Assembly: GCF_000429865.1 (NCBI RefSeq) | Contig: NZ_KE386978.1 | Location: 74,763-138,762, forward strand | Direction of reading: 5' to 3' | Origin: Cucumibacter marinus DSM 18995 | GTDB taxonomy: Bacteria; Pseudomonadota; Alphaproteobacteria; Rhizobiales; Devosiaceae | Length of the DNA stretch: 64,000 nucleotides | Shown: one piece after another, positions 35,990-44,133 of the stretch | Layout of the letters: each line of letters opens with the position of its first letter | Numbering within the stretch: the first letter of the stretch is position 1 | Program-made: the position numbers and the translations under genes | Notes under the pieces: generated by a model | Told to the model about the DNA's origin: nothing | Database searches by the model: none | The model's input: only the letters and a program-made list of their open reading frames with translations

Positions 35990-36982
35990 TCACTGCAAGG
36001 CCGGGGGTGGTGGCGTTTCGTTGCCGGCTGACGACGGCGGAGGCGGCGGCGGGGGCACATCGCCCGAACTGCCGCCCGGTGCGCCGCTTGCAGGCGGGGA
36101 CGCGGGATTGAAGATCTGCGGCGCGATGGATTCGTCCTGCGGCGCCTGTGTCGTGGTCTGCTGTTCGGCGCGGGTGTCGGCCTGGATGGCCTGCTCGACG
36201 CCGTAGCGGATCAGGCGGATGGCGGCACCGCTGCCATTGGCGCGGTTCAGTTCGGTCGGCTCGCCGAAATCGACCACCGAGCGCAGGACCAGCGATAACG
36301 TACCGATCGAGCGGGCATTGATGATCACCTCGGCCTGGCGGGGGTCGAGTTCGAGGGTGGCGATGGTGGTCTCCGAGAAACGGCGGCTGCGCGGCGTTTC
36401 GGGATCTTCTTCATCGTCGACCGTGCCGGTGGCCCCTGCCTCACCGAGGCGGGACCCGATGGCCATGACGCGAACATTGGCGAGAATGGTCTCGGAAACT
36501 TCGCCATTCGGCGTGCCGCGGGTCAACACAACGTCGACGCGGTCATTGGGCACCACGAAGCCGCCCGAGGCAGAATCGGCGCGCACGGGCACCGAAACCC
36601 CGCGCATACCCTTTGAGATGACGGCAGAGAGATAGCCCTGGCTGGAGCGTACCAGCTTGGCTTCCAGGATCGGTTCGCCGCGGAAGATCTCGAAACGGGC
36701 AACGGTGCCCACGAGCTGTTCGGGCGCGTCGGGCAGCTCGGAGTTGGTCGTATATTGCGGCTGAACACCGGATTCGGGCCAGTTCTGCCAGGCAGTGTCC
36801 TCCAGGCCAAGGCGTTCGCCGACACCGATGGTGCGGGTGGCAACCAGCACCTTTGCAGAGGGCGCCTCGATGGATGTCACGATCTGTTCGGGTGCAGGCG
36901 GCTCGCCACGCGTGGCAAAATACGCTGCCAGTCCCCCTGCTGCGATGGCGATGACGAGAAGCAGAATACGCGCCGGCTTCAT
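35990..36982 (-). CDS. cpaB: Tad pilus assembly protein CpaB/RcpC
   Basis: A 330-residue protein with an N-terminal membrane helix, a SAF domain (TRTIGVGERLGLEDTAWQNW, about 45-115) and the second conserved segment GMRGVSVPVRADSASGGFV. The last 40 residues are a Pro/Gly/Ser tract including a run of seven prolines, longer than I expect for the family. It is the first gene of the operon cpaBC-E-F-tadBC, ending 19 nt before cpaC. Confidence 0.92.
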   Translation of the reverse strand: MKPARILLLVIAIAAGGLAAYFATRGEPPAPEQIVTSIEAPSAKVLVATRTIGVGERLGLEDTAWQNWPESGVQPQYTTNSELPDAPEQLVGTVARFEIFRGEPILEAKLVRSSQGYLSAVISKGMRGVSVPVRADSASGGFVVPNDRVDVVLTRGTPNGEVSETILANVRVMAIGSRLGEAGATGTVDDEEDPETPRSRRFSETTIATLELDPRQAEVIINARSIGTLSLVLRSVVDFGEPTELNRANGSGAAIRLIRYGVEQAIQADTRAEQQTTTQAPQDESIAPQIFNPASPPASGAPGGSSGDVPPPPPPPSSAGNETPPPPALQ

Positions 36983-37115
36983 GACCCTACCCTAAACTTG
37001 TCGCTGCACGGCTTTCGCGCAGCTTGGCTTGGGGCCAGTTTCGGGCCAAAGCGTCAAAACTTGGTTAATGCTAGGTTTTTCAACAAAGTTAACCGATTAC
37101 TACAAATGCGACCGG

Positions 37116-37619
37116 TCAGAGGCCAAGTGCCTTGAAAATCGGCAGTTGCGGGAACAGCAGCAGCGCTGCGGCTGCCAGCGCAATGCCGTAGGGCACGCCG
37201 GTCTTGGGGTCGTGCAACCGGGCGATCCACTCGATGCGGATCAACCCGACCGGAAGCGGAAACCGCCGAACGCCCAGCAGCAAGAGAGTGAGAACACCGC
37301 CCAGGATTCCGGCATAGGCCAGATAGGGCAAAGTCATCGGCCAGCCCATCCACAGCGCGGTCGCCGCCGCGAACTTGGCATCACCACCGCCGATCCAACC
37401 AAAGGAGAACAGAACGAAGGTGATGACGAGTACCCCGAAGCCTGTCGCCAGGTGCATACCCCATTCCTCGAGCGGAAATCCTGCCGCCAGGGCTGCAACC
37501 ACAAAACCGAGTGCGGTCACCAGCACCAGCCAGTTCGGAATGCGCATGGTCAGCAGGTCATAGGCCGCGGCAAAAGCCATGCACATGGGGAAGATCAACA
37601 GGATGACGGAGTTGAGCAT
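37116..37619 (-). CDS. cpaA: Prepilin peptidase CpaA/TadV
   Basis: The 167-residue A24-type aspartic peptidase has about four to six membrane helices, the first catalytic Asp in AAYDLLTMRIPNW (near residue 21) and the GxGD motif within GGGDAKFAAATALWMG (near 73). It cleaves and may methylate Flp prepilin. It lies between cpaB and the pilin gene on the same strand. A 134-nt gap to cpaB holds only AT-rich sequence. Confidence 0.92.
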   Translation of the reverse strand: MLNSVILLIFPMCMAFAAAYDLLTMRIPNWLVLVTALGFVVAALAAGFPLEEWGMHLATGFGVLVITFVLFSFGWIGGGDAKFAAATALWMGWPMTLPYLAYAGILGGVLTLLLLGVRRFPLPVGLIRIEWIARLHDPKTGVPYGIALAAAALLLFPQLPIFKALGL

Positions 37620-37745
37620 AGGACCGCGGATCCGGATCGCTGGTATTGATGGAGTCGGAGCGGCGGGATCCCAGAGGTCTCACCGTTGCCACCAGTGTGG
37701 AGCGGTTATGGTTAGTCAAAGGTAAACCCGGCGCATGAGCGCACG

Positions 37746-37771
37746 AAAAAGGGAGGCTTTCGCCTCCCTTT
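37746..37771 (-). terminator. Intrinsic terminator of the pilin gene
   Basis: On the minus strand AAAGGGAGGC pairs with GCCTCCCTTT (10 bp, loop GAAA), followed by a T-run (A at 37746-37750 on the plus strand). It ends the short pilin transcript about 60 nt after the stop, so cpaA is not simple read-through. Confidence 0.85.
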
Positions 37772-37829
37772 CAAGCGGATAAATCCGATTTCCGGTCTGA
37801 GACCGGCAGGTGCCTCACGGCAGCAGCGA

Positions 37830-38024
37830 TTATTCTTCTGCCGTACCCAGTTCACCAGCAGCAGTATTCATCTTGCCGCCGAGACCGTTGAATAGGTTGC
37901 CCAGGCCGTCACCAAGGGTGGTGGCGGCTGCAATGATGCCGACGCTGATCAGGGCCGCAATAAGCCCGTATTCGATCGCGGTAGCACCGGACTCGTCCTT
38001 AAAGAAACGGGCCATGGTGGTCAT
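37830..38024 (-). CDS. flp: Flp/Fap-type major pilin
   Basis: A 64-residue prepilin: basic leader MTTMARFFKDESG, then ATAIEYGLIAALISVGI with the Glu and Tyr of Flp pilins. Cleavage is expected between Gly and Ala before ATAIEY. The rest is short and ends AGELGTAEE. It is the only Flp gene in the window. GGAG precedes the start and a near-CtrA site lies ~90-100 nt upstream. Confidence 0.95.
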   Translation of the reverse strand: MTTMARFFKDESGATAIEYGLIAALISVGIIAAATTLGDGLGNLFNGLGGKMNTAAGELGTAEE

Positions 38025-38381
38025 TTGCTTGCTCCTATAACTCCACGTCGTCGTATGACTACAGTTCGACTGTCACGCATCGAACGTGGGGCTCACGCTA
38101 GTCGTGGTTCCTTGAGATAGGGTTAATTCGCAAGCCGCGAAATCAATCACACCAAATGAAATCACTTATGCTTATCAGAGTATTAGCGGGAAATCTAAAA
38201 GGCGACACATCAGCAGGCGGGGATTCGGCACCCTTCCCCCTCACGCGTGCGCGATAACTAATAAAGCAAACCTGGCACCCCGAACCCGACCGGAATCGAG
38301 GGGCAAATGCCGCCTTTGCGATTTATTCACCATTCCGGTTCAGGATGCCCCGGCGTATCAGTGGGATCCGGGAAGAGTATC
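38025..38381. other. Divergent intergenic region, flp / pilus N-domain gene
   Basis: 357 bases. It holds the flp promoter region (AT-rich, near-CtrA site at 38112-38126), a GC-rich half towards the plus-strand gene and a GGAAGAG ribosome site at its end. A short frame inside (plus strand from 38307) is only the upstream extension of the next gene. No further hairpin or RNA gene is evident. Confidence 0.5.
38112..38126 (-). promoter_or_regulatory. CtrA-like site upstream of flp
   Basis: On the minus strand TTAA-CCCTATC-TCAA (one mismatch to TTAA-N7-TTAA), about 90-100 nt upstream of the flp start. Pilin genes are direct CtrA targets in Caulobacter; whether this holds here is inference from the motif. 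Confidence 0.35.
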
Positions 38382-38837
38382 ATGTCGCCCAGAGCCGTTT
38401 TCATCAGTGCCGTCGCCGCGTTGGCCATCTCGCTTGGAACACCGGCCGTACAGGCCGCCGGACCAAGTGGCGAACTCAATGTGATGATGAACATGGCCAG
38501 GGTGCTGCGGCTGCCCAGCGCCGCCACCACGGTGATCGTGGGCAATCCGGGGGTGGCCGACGTCACCATCCAGGATCCGCAGACACTGATCCTGACAGGC
38601 AAGAGCTATGGGCGCACCAATCTGATCGCGCTCGACGAGGTCGGCAACCCGATCGCCGATCTGCAGCTCGAGGTCGTGCGCGGGGATACCGAGCTCGTGA
38701 CCGTGTTCCTGGGCTCCGCCCGCACCACCATGGCCTGCGAGCCCGACTGCCTGCCGGTGATCATGGCGGGTGATGATTCCGGCTTCACCGCGGCAACCAT
38801 CAGTTCCTCAAAAATGGTCGAGCAGAACGCACGCTAG
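38382..38837 (+). CDS. Stand-alone pilus/secretin N-terminal domain protein
   Basis: A 151-residue exported protein: signal peptide (cleavage near VQA-AGPSG) and then only the pilus-formation N-domain found at the front of CpaC (VLRLPSAATTVIVGNPGVAD, later LTGKSYGRTNLIALDEVGN). No secretin channel domain follows. A CEPDC pair near the C-terminus could form a disulphide. Its place at the head of the tadE-type genes suggests a periplasmic role in the Tad machine. The start at 38382 has GGAAGAG upstream. Confidence 0.82.
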   Translation: MSPRAVFISAVAALAISLGTPAVQAAGPSGELNVMMNMARVLRLPSAATTVIVGNPGVADVTIQDPQTLILTGKSYGRTNLIALDEVGNPIADLQLEVVRGDTELVTVFLGSARTTMACEPDCLPVIMAGDDSGFTAATISSSKMVEQNAR

Positions 38838-38838
38838 A

Positions 38839-38871
38839 CCGGTTCAGCGTCAAGCGGAATCGCTGCACGGG
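38839..38871. repeat. REP-like imperfect palindrome, family 2
   Basis: CCGGTTCAGC-GTCAAGCGGAATC-GCTGCACGGG: the arms pair with two mismatches. A related copy (CAGCGTCAGACGGAATCGCC) occurs at 40858-40884. Confidence 0.5.
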
Positions 38872-39005
38872 TCCAGCCCATGTCCTTATTGCGTTTACGC
38901 CCGGTTAACCAAGCCAGCCGACGCCACGCAATTGCGTGCCGTGCCGCAAGGCCCGCTTAAGCATTAAACCCTTACATTGCCCGGCAAACAGCTTGTGGAC
39001 GCAAG

Positions 39006-39557
39006 ATGGCATTGCCCCGATTTCTCAAGAGCTTCTCTGCGGGTCCGAAGGCCCGGGCGCTCGCGCGCGAGGACAGCGGTGCGACCGTCATCGAGTTCGC
39101 CATCCTGGCGGTGCCCTTCTTTGCCCTGATCGCGGCGATCCTCGAGACCGCCTTCGTCATGCTCGCCAGCCAGGTCCTCGACAGTGCGGTAAATGATTCA
39201 ACCCGGCTGATCCGCACGGGCCAGGCCCAATCCGCCGGCTTCACCATCAACGAATATCGCGATGCGGTGTGCGAAGGCACGTTCGGGCTGTTCGACTGCT
39301 CGAAACTCAAGATCAAGGTGCAAAAGATCACCAGCTTCACCAATGTCGACGATTATGCGGACAGCCCGGTCGACGAGGACGGCGAGTGGACCATCACCGA
39401 GAGCTATGCCGCCGGGCAGCGCTTCGACATCATCTATGCCCAGGTCTATTACAAGTGGCCGACGATCTTCGATTTCCTCAGCTTCAATCTCGCCGACCAG
39501 CCTGACGGCACCCGTCTTCTGGGCGCCGCCCGCGTATTCAAGAACGAGCCGTTCTGA
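39006..39557 (+). CDS. tadE: TadE-like minor pilin (pseudopilin) 1
   Basis: The 183-residue protein has the TadE N-terminus REDSGATVIEFAILAVPFFA, with a prepilin-type Glu and one membrane helix, followed by a periplasmic domain (VCEGTFGLFDC and a Tyr-rich end). TadE proteins are processed by CpaA and form minor pilins. It is coupled by one base to the next gene (TGATG). Confidence 0.9.
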   Translation: MALPRFLKSFSAGPKARALAREDSGATVIEFAILAVPFFALIAAILETAFVMLASQVLDSAVNDSTRLIRTGQAQSAGFTINEYRDAVCEGTFGLFDCSKLKIKVQKITSFTNVDDYADSPVDEDGEWTITESYAAGQRFDIIYAQVYYKWPTIFDFLSFNLADQPDGTRLLGAARVFKNEPF

Positions 39558-40129
39558 TGCTGACCCGCGCACCCAAAACCGAACCGCTTCTCAAGCGCAT
39601 CCGCCGCTTCTTCAAGCAGTCGCATGCGGTGGCCGCGGTCGAATTCGCGCTCGTCTTCCCGTTCATGCTGTTCCTTTATGTCGGCACGTCCGAACTCGGT
39701 CAGGCGATCATCGTCGACCGCAAGGTGACCGTGGTTTCTGCGGGGCTTGGCGACCTTGTGGCGCGGGTCAATTCCAGTTTCAGCATGGCCGAGTTGAACG
39801 ACTATTTTGCCGCCGCAGAAGCGACCATGGCGCCCTATGACGCCACCGATCTGAAACAGGTGGTGACCTGTGTCTATGTGAACGCCTATGGCGCGACCAA
39901 TATCGTGTGGAGCAAGGGCTATAATGGCGGCACCCCGCACACCAAGAACACCACCTACCCGCTCTCAACCGAGATGAAGAACATCTCCAAGGACGGCTAT
40001 GTGATCGTGGCGGAGACCGAATACGAGTATGTGCCGCTTCTGGGATATGTCTTCGAAGACGGGTTCACGCTCTATGAAGAGAGCTTCTTCGCCCCCCGCT
40101 ACGGCAAGAAAATCAACGAGCCGAGCTGA
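39557..40129 (+). CDS. TadE-like minor pilin (pseudopilin) 2
   Basis: A 190-residue TadE/TadF-type protein: SHAVAAVEFALVFPFMLFLY with the membrane helix, then a periplasmic part with Tyr-rich strands. It begins on the last base of the preceding stop. No TadG with a von Willebrand domain follows, so the tip complex seems to be two proteins or completed elsewhere. Confidence 0.87.
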   Translation: MLTRAPKTEPLLKRIRRFFKQSHAVAAVEFALVFPFMLFLYVGTSELGQAIIVDRKVTVVSAGLGDLVARVNSSFSMAELNDYFAAAEATMAPYDATDLKQVVTCVYVNAYGATNIVWSKGYNGGTPHTKNTTYPLSTEMKNISKDGYVIVAETEYEYVPLLGYVFEDGFTLYEESFFAPRYGKKINEPS

Positions 40130-40213
40130 CGGCATCGCCCCGTCCGACAGGCCTGACGGCTGTCAAGAGAGTTTCACTTTCCGATCCGCCGCGGCTGTGT
40201 CATCACATAGATC

Positions 40214-40843
40214 ATGACAACTCCCCTGATCCCGGTTTTCGATCTTGGCGGCGTGTTCGTCGATTGGAGCCCGCGCCACCTCTACGAGAAATTCTATGGC
40301 GACGCCGACAAGGCGCGCTGGTTTCTCGCCCATGTCTATTCGGACAAGTGGAACCTTGAATTCGACGCCGGCAAGCCGTTTGCCGAAGGCGTGGCCGAAC
40401 TGTCGGGCCGGTTTCCCGAACACCATGAAGCCATCGAGGCGTTCGACACTCAGTGGCGCGACACGGTGGGCGGGTTCTATCACGATACCATCGCCTTGCA
40501 TGCGGAGCTGGTCGAGGCGGGCTTGCGGACCTATGCGATCACCAATTTCTCGGCCGAGAAATTCGCCATCGCCATGCGCGAATGGACGTTTCTGAGGCAG
40601 TTCGACGGGATCGTGGTGTCCGGCACCGAGCAGTTGGTGAAACCCGATTATCGCATCTATTGGCGGCTGACCGACCGGTTCGGACTCGATCCTGCGCAAT
40701 GCGTGTTCATCGACGACAGCTATCCCAATATCGCCGCCGCCGAGAAGATCGGCATGAGGGCCATCCACTTCACCGGCGCCGCCGATCTGCGCGAACGGCT
40801 GCGGGACCTAGGCCTGCCGCTGTCAGCGGCGGCCGCGGAGTAG
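40214..40843 (+). CDS. HAD-IA family phosphatase-like hydrolase
   Basis: A 209-residue HAD protein. Motif I reads FDLGGVFVDW, where the usual second Asp is Gly, as in the YihX group of sugar phosphatases; motif II is TNFS, the motif III Lys is in VKPDYRIYW and motif IV is FIDDS. Substrate unknown. It stands alone between tadE genes and convergent upp. Confidence 0.85.
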   Translation: MTTPLIPVFDLGGVFVDWSPRHLYEKFYGDADKARWFLAHVYSDKWNLEFDAGKPFAEGVAELSGRFPEHHEAIEAFDTQWRDTVGGFYHDTIALHAELVEAGLRTYAITNFSAEKFAIAMREWTFLRQFDGIVVSGTEQLVKPDYRIYWRLTDRFGLDPAQCVFIDDSYPNIAAAEKIGMRAIHFTGAADLRERLRDLGLPLSAAAAE

Positions 40844-40857
40844 CTGTCTCACACGCA

Positions 40858-40909
40858 CAGCGTCAGACGGAATCGCCGAACCGGAACCAATCCCCGTCCA
40901 AGCCGGGGA
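40858..40909. repeat. REP-like elements between HAD gene and upp
   Basis: A partial copy of the family at 38839 (40858-40884) is followed by a hairpin TCCCCG-TCCAAGC-CGGGGA (40891-40909) of the CTTG/CAAG-loop type seen at 18150. It lies between convergent genes. Confidence 0.5.
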
Positions 40910-40930
40910 CATGCTTCACCTGGGAATGCG

Positions 40931-41560
40931 CTAGCGTGTCCCGTACATGCGGTCACCCGCATCCCCGAGGCCGGGCACGATATAACCATGCTCGTTGAGA
41001 TGGCTGTCGATCGAGGCGGTATAGACCGGCACATCCGGATGCGCCTCGGTGAAGCGCTTGAGCCCTTCAGGAGCCGCCAGAAGGCACTGGAACCTCAGAT
41101 TGTTGGCGCCACGGCGTTTGAAGCGATCAACGGCGGCGATGGCCGAATTGGCGGTCGCCAGCATCGGGTCAACCACGATCACCAGACGGTCGGCAATGTC
41201 GGAAGGCGCCTTGAAATAGTATTCAATGGCTTCGAGTGTCTCATGGTCGCGATAGAGCCCGATATGGGCGACGCGGGCCGACGGGACCAGATCGAGCATG
41301 CCCTCAAGCAGCCCGTTGCCGGCCCTCAGGATGGAAGCGAAAACCAGCTTTTTGCCCTTGAGCTTGGGCGACTGCATCTCGGTGATCGGCGTTTCGATCT
41401 CGACATCCTCGACTTCTAGATCGCGGGTCACCTCGTAGCACAGCAGCAGGGAAATCTCCCTCAACAGCCGGCGAAAGCTCGCGGTCGAGGTATCCTTGTT
41501 GCGCATCAGGGTCAGCTTGTGCTGCACAAGGGGGTGATTGACGACGGTGACGTTGTTCAT
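40931..41560 (-). CDS. upp: Uracil phosphoribosyltransferase
   Basis: Converts uracil plus PRPP to UMP. The 209-residue enzyme has the PRPP loop [19 protein letters not shown] and the uracil-binding C-terminus [15 protein letters not shown]. It overlaps deoB by 4 nt and closes the nucleoside cluster, recovering the base released by DeoA. Confidence 0.97.
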   Translation of the reverse strand: MNNVTVVNHPLVQHKLTLMRNKDTSTASFRRLLREISLLLCYEVTRDLEVEDVEIETPITEMQSPKLKGKKLVFASILRAGNGLLEGMLDLVPSARVAHIGLYRDHETLEAIEYYFKAPSDIADRLVIVVDPMLATANSAIAAVDRFKRRGANNLRFQCLLAAPEGLKRFTEAHPDVPVYTASIDSHLNEHGYIVPGLGDAGDRMYGTR

Positions 41561-42801
41561 GAAGCGGATCCCCTTCGTGCGGCTTTCAGGAAGTCGGTGC
41601 CGTGGCGTCCGGGCGCGAGCCCGAGCCAGGCGGCGACGCTCTCACCAATATCGGCAAAGGTGCTGCGCGCGCCAGCGCTACCGGTCATCAATTGGCCGCT
41701 CATACACAGAACAGGCACCTGTTCGCGGGTGTGATCCGAACCGCGCCATGTCGGATCATTGCCGTGATCGGCGGTCAGGATGACGAGATCATCGTCCCTG
41801 AGGACGGCAAACAGTTCGGGAAGGCGCGCATCGAACGCTTCGAGCGCACCGGCATAGCCCGGAACATCGCGGCGATGGCCGAAATCGGTGTCGAAATCGA
41901 CGAAATTGGCAAAGACGAGATCGCCGTCATGGGCCATCTCCACCGCTTCGAGAAGCTTGTCGAACATCTTCATGTTCCCCGGCCCCTTGAGCTTGTGGGT
42001 TATGCCGTGGCCAGCGAAGATGTCGATGATCTTGCCGACGGCGAAGACATTGCGCCCTGCGTCCACGGCCCTGTCGAGCACGGTCGGTTCGGGCGGCGGC
42101 ATGGCGAAATCGCGCCGGTTGTGGGTGCGCTCGAAGGTCTCGGCCGTTTCGCCGACAAAGGGGCGCGCGATGGCGCGTCCGACATTGAGCGGATCAACCA
42201 GTTCGCGGGCGATCTTGCACAAATCATAAAGCCGCTCGAGGCCGAAATGAGTCTCGTGCGCGGCGATCTGCAGGACCGAGTCGACGCTGGTGTAGACGAT
42301 CGGCTTGCCGGTTCGGATGCTTTCCTCGCCCAGCTCCTCGATGATCGCGGTGCCCGAGGCGTGGCGATTGCCCAGGATCCCCGGCAGATTGCCGCGCTCG
42401 ATCAGGGCGTCAGTGATCTCTTTGGGGAAAGTCGGTTCGGTATCGGGGAAATAGCCCCATTCAAAGGGCACGGGAACACCGGCGATTTCCCAATGACCGG
42501 AGGGAGTGTCCTTGCCCATCGAGACCTCGCGGGCATGGGCCCAGACGCCGCCGAGCTGATTGCGGGACAGGCCTGGCGGCAAGGTGCCGGTGGCGCCTTC
42601 GGCGGCAAGGCCAAGTCCGAGACCATCGAGATTGGGCAAGGTGAGAGGACCGGCGCGCAGACCGTCGCGGTCGCCTTTGCCGGCGGCACAGGCTTCCGCA
42701 ATATGACCGATGGTTGCCGCGCCCTCATCCCCGAACTTGTCCGCATCCGGCGCGCCGCCAATGCCGACGCTGTCGAGAACGATGAGAATGGCGCGGGGCA
42801 T
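41557..42801 (-). CDS. deoB: Phosphopentomutase
   Basis: Interconverts (deoxy)ribose-1-phosphate and -5-phosphate. The 414-residue alkaline-phosphatase-superfamily enzyme opens [22 protein letters not shown], has [12 protein letters not shown] with the catalytic Thr, and ends with the metal sites [18 protein letters not shown]. It overlaps upp by 4 nt and deoA by one base (TGATG). Confidence 0.97.
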   Translation of the reverse strand: MPRAILIVLDSVGIGGAPDADKFGDEGAATIGHIAEACAAGKGDRDGLRAGPLTLPNLDGLGLGLAAEGATGTLPPGLSRNQLGGVWAHAREVSMGKDTPSGHWEIAGVPVPFEWGYFPDTEPTFPKEITDALIERGNLPGILGNRHASGTAIIEELGEESIRTGKPIVYTSVDSVLQIAAHETHFGLERLYDLCKIARELVDPLNVGRAIARPFVGETAETFERTHNRRDFAMPPPEPTVLDRAVDAGRNVFAVGKIIDIFAGHGITHKLKGPGNMKMFDKLLEAVEMAHDGDLVFANFVDFDTDFGHRRDVPGYAGALEAFDARLPELFAVLRDDDLVILTADHGNDPTWRGSDHTREQVPVLCMSGQLMTGSAGARSTFADIGESVAAWLGLAPGRHGTDFLKAARRGSAS

Positions 42802-44129
42802 CAGCTTTTCGCCTCCGGATAGATCTGGCCAAGAATGAGCGGGGTGACGGGCGCCGCATCGCCGAGCTGATAGGCTTCGCGCAGGCGGCGGGCGGCCTCG
42901 CTGGCGGTGGTTTCGTCGCGGGCATGGATGCGCGCGATCGGGGTCTTGGGCCCGAGCCTTGCGCCGATGGGCTGCAGCCGGTCGAACCCGACGGCATAGT
43001 CGACAGGATCGGACGGCGCGCGGCGGCCGCCGCCCAGAACGATCACGGCCATGCCGACAGCCTTGGTGTCGATACCGGTCACGACGCCCTCGCCATCGGC
43101 ATGCACATCACGGATGATCGGGGCTTCCTCGAGGTGGTCATCGAAACGCTCGATGAAATCGGCCGGTCCGCCCAGTGTCGAAACCATGTGACCGAAGATC
43201 TCTGCTGCCTTGCCGCCATCCAGCGCGAGGGACGCCTTCTGGCGGGCTTCCTCGACATGGCTTTCGAGCTTGCCGAGAACCAGGGCGTGGGCACAAAGGT
43301 CGAGCACCACGTTGCGCAGCCGCTCGTCCTGATGCGCACCCGTGAGGAACTCGACCGCATTGACGACTTCGAGCGCATTGCCGGCGGCGCTTGCCAGCGG
43401 CTCGTTCATGTCGGTGATCAACGCGGCAGTCGCAACGCCTGCGCCATTGGCGACATTGACCAGGCTTTCGGCAAGGCTCTGCGCCTCGGTGGCGGTCTGC
43501 ATGAAGGCGCCGGTGCCGGCCTTGACGTCGAGGATCAGCGCGTCGAGCCCGGCGGCGAGTTTCTTTGACAGGATCGAGGCGGTGATCAGCGAGATATTCT
43601 CGACCGTGGCCGTCACATCGCGGATGCCATAGAGGATCTTGTCGGCGGGTGCGAGATCATTGGTTTGCCCGATAATGGCGCAACCGACTTCCTTCACCGT
43701 CTTGCGGAACAAGGTGTTGTCCGGCGCGGTCTGATAGCCGGGGATGGCGTCGAACTTGTCGAGCGTGCCGCCAGTGTGGCCGAGCCCGCGCCCAGAGATC
43801 ATGGGCACGAAGGCCCCGCAGGCGGCGAGGATCGGCGCCAGCATCAAGGAGACATTGTCGCCCACCCCGCCGGTCGAATGCTTGTCGAGGGCCGGGCCGC
43901 CGAGGTCGGACCAGTCGAGCACGGTGCCGCTGTCGCGCATGGCCGTTGTCAGGGCAATGCGTTCGTCGAGCGTCATGTCGCGGAAATAGACCGCCATCGC
44001 AAAGGCCGAAGCCTGTTCAGGCTTCACCGAGCCCGCAGTCAGCCCGTTGATGAAGTGGCGGATTTCAGCTTCGTCGAGCTCGAGACCGTCGCGCTTCTTG
44101 GCGATGACCTCCTGGGGCAGAAACACCAT
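42801..44129 (-). CDS. deoA: Thymidine phosphorylase
   Basis: Phosphorolyses thymidine and deoxyuridine. The 442-residue enzyme shows the family signature [20 protein letters not shown] and [20 protein letters not shown]. The start at 44129 has GGAG 9 nt upstream and gives the usual length; the open frame runs on into the upstream gene. It begins 5 nt after the aldehyde dehydrogenase. Confidence 0.97.
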   Translation of the reverse strand: MVFLPQEVIAKKRDGLELDEAEIRHFINGLTAGSVKPEQASAFAMAVYFRDMTLDERIALTTAMRDSGTVLDWSDLGGPALDKHSTGGVGDNVSLMLAPILAACGAFVPMISGRGLGHTGGTLDKFDAIPGYQTAPDNTLFRKTVKEVGCAIIGQTNDLAPADKILYGIRDVTATVENISLITASILSKKLAAGLDALILDVKAGTGAFMQTATEAQSLAESLVNVANGAGVATAALITDMNEPLASAAGNALEVVNAVEFLTGAHQDERLRNVVLDLCAHALVLGKLESHVEEARQKASLALDGGKAAEIFGHMVSTLGGPADFIERFDDHLEEAPIIRDVHADGEGVVTGIDTKAVGMAVIVLGGGRRAPSDPVDYAVGFDRLQPIGARLGPKTPIARIHARDETTASEAARRLREAYQLGDAAPVTPLILGQIYPEAKS

Positions 44130-44133
44130 AAAT

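Noticed and set aside
38839-39005. CtrA site before tadE (TTAAGCATTAA)
   Set aside because: The half-sites are spaced by 3 nt instead of the 7 nt of the CtrA consensus.
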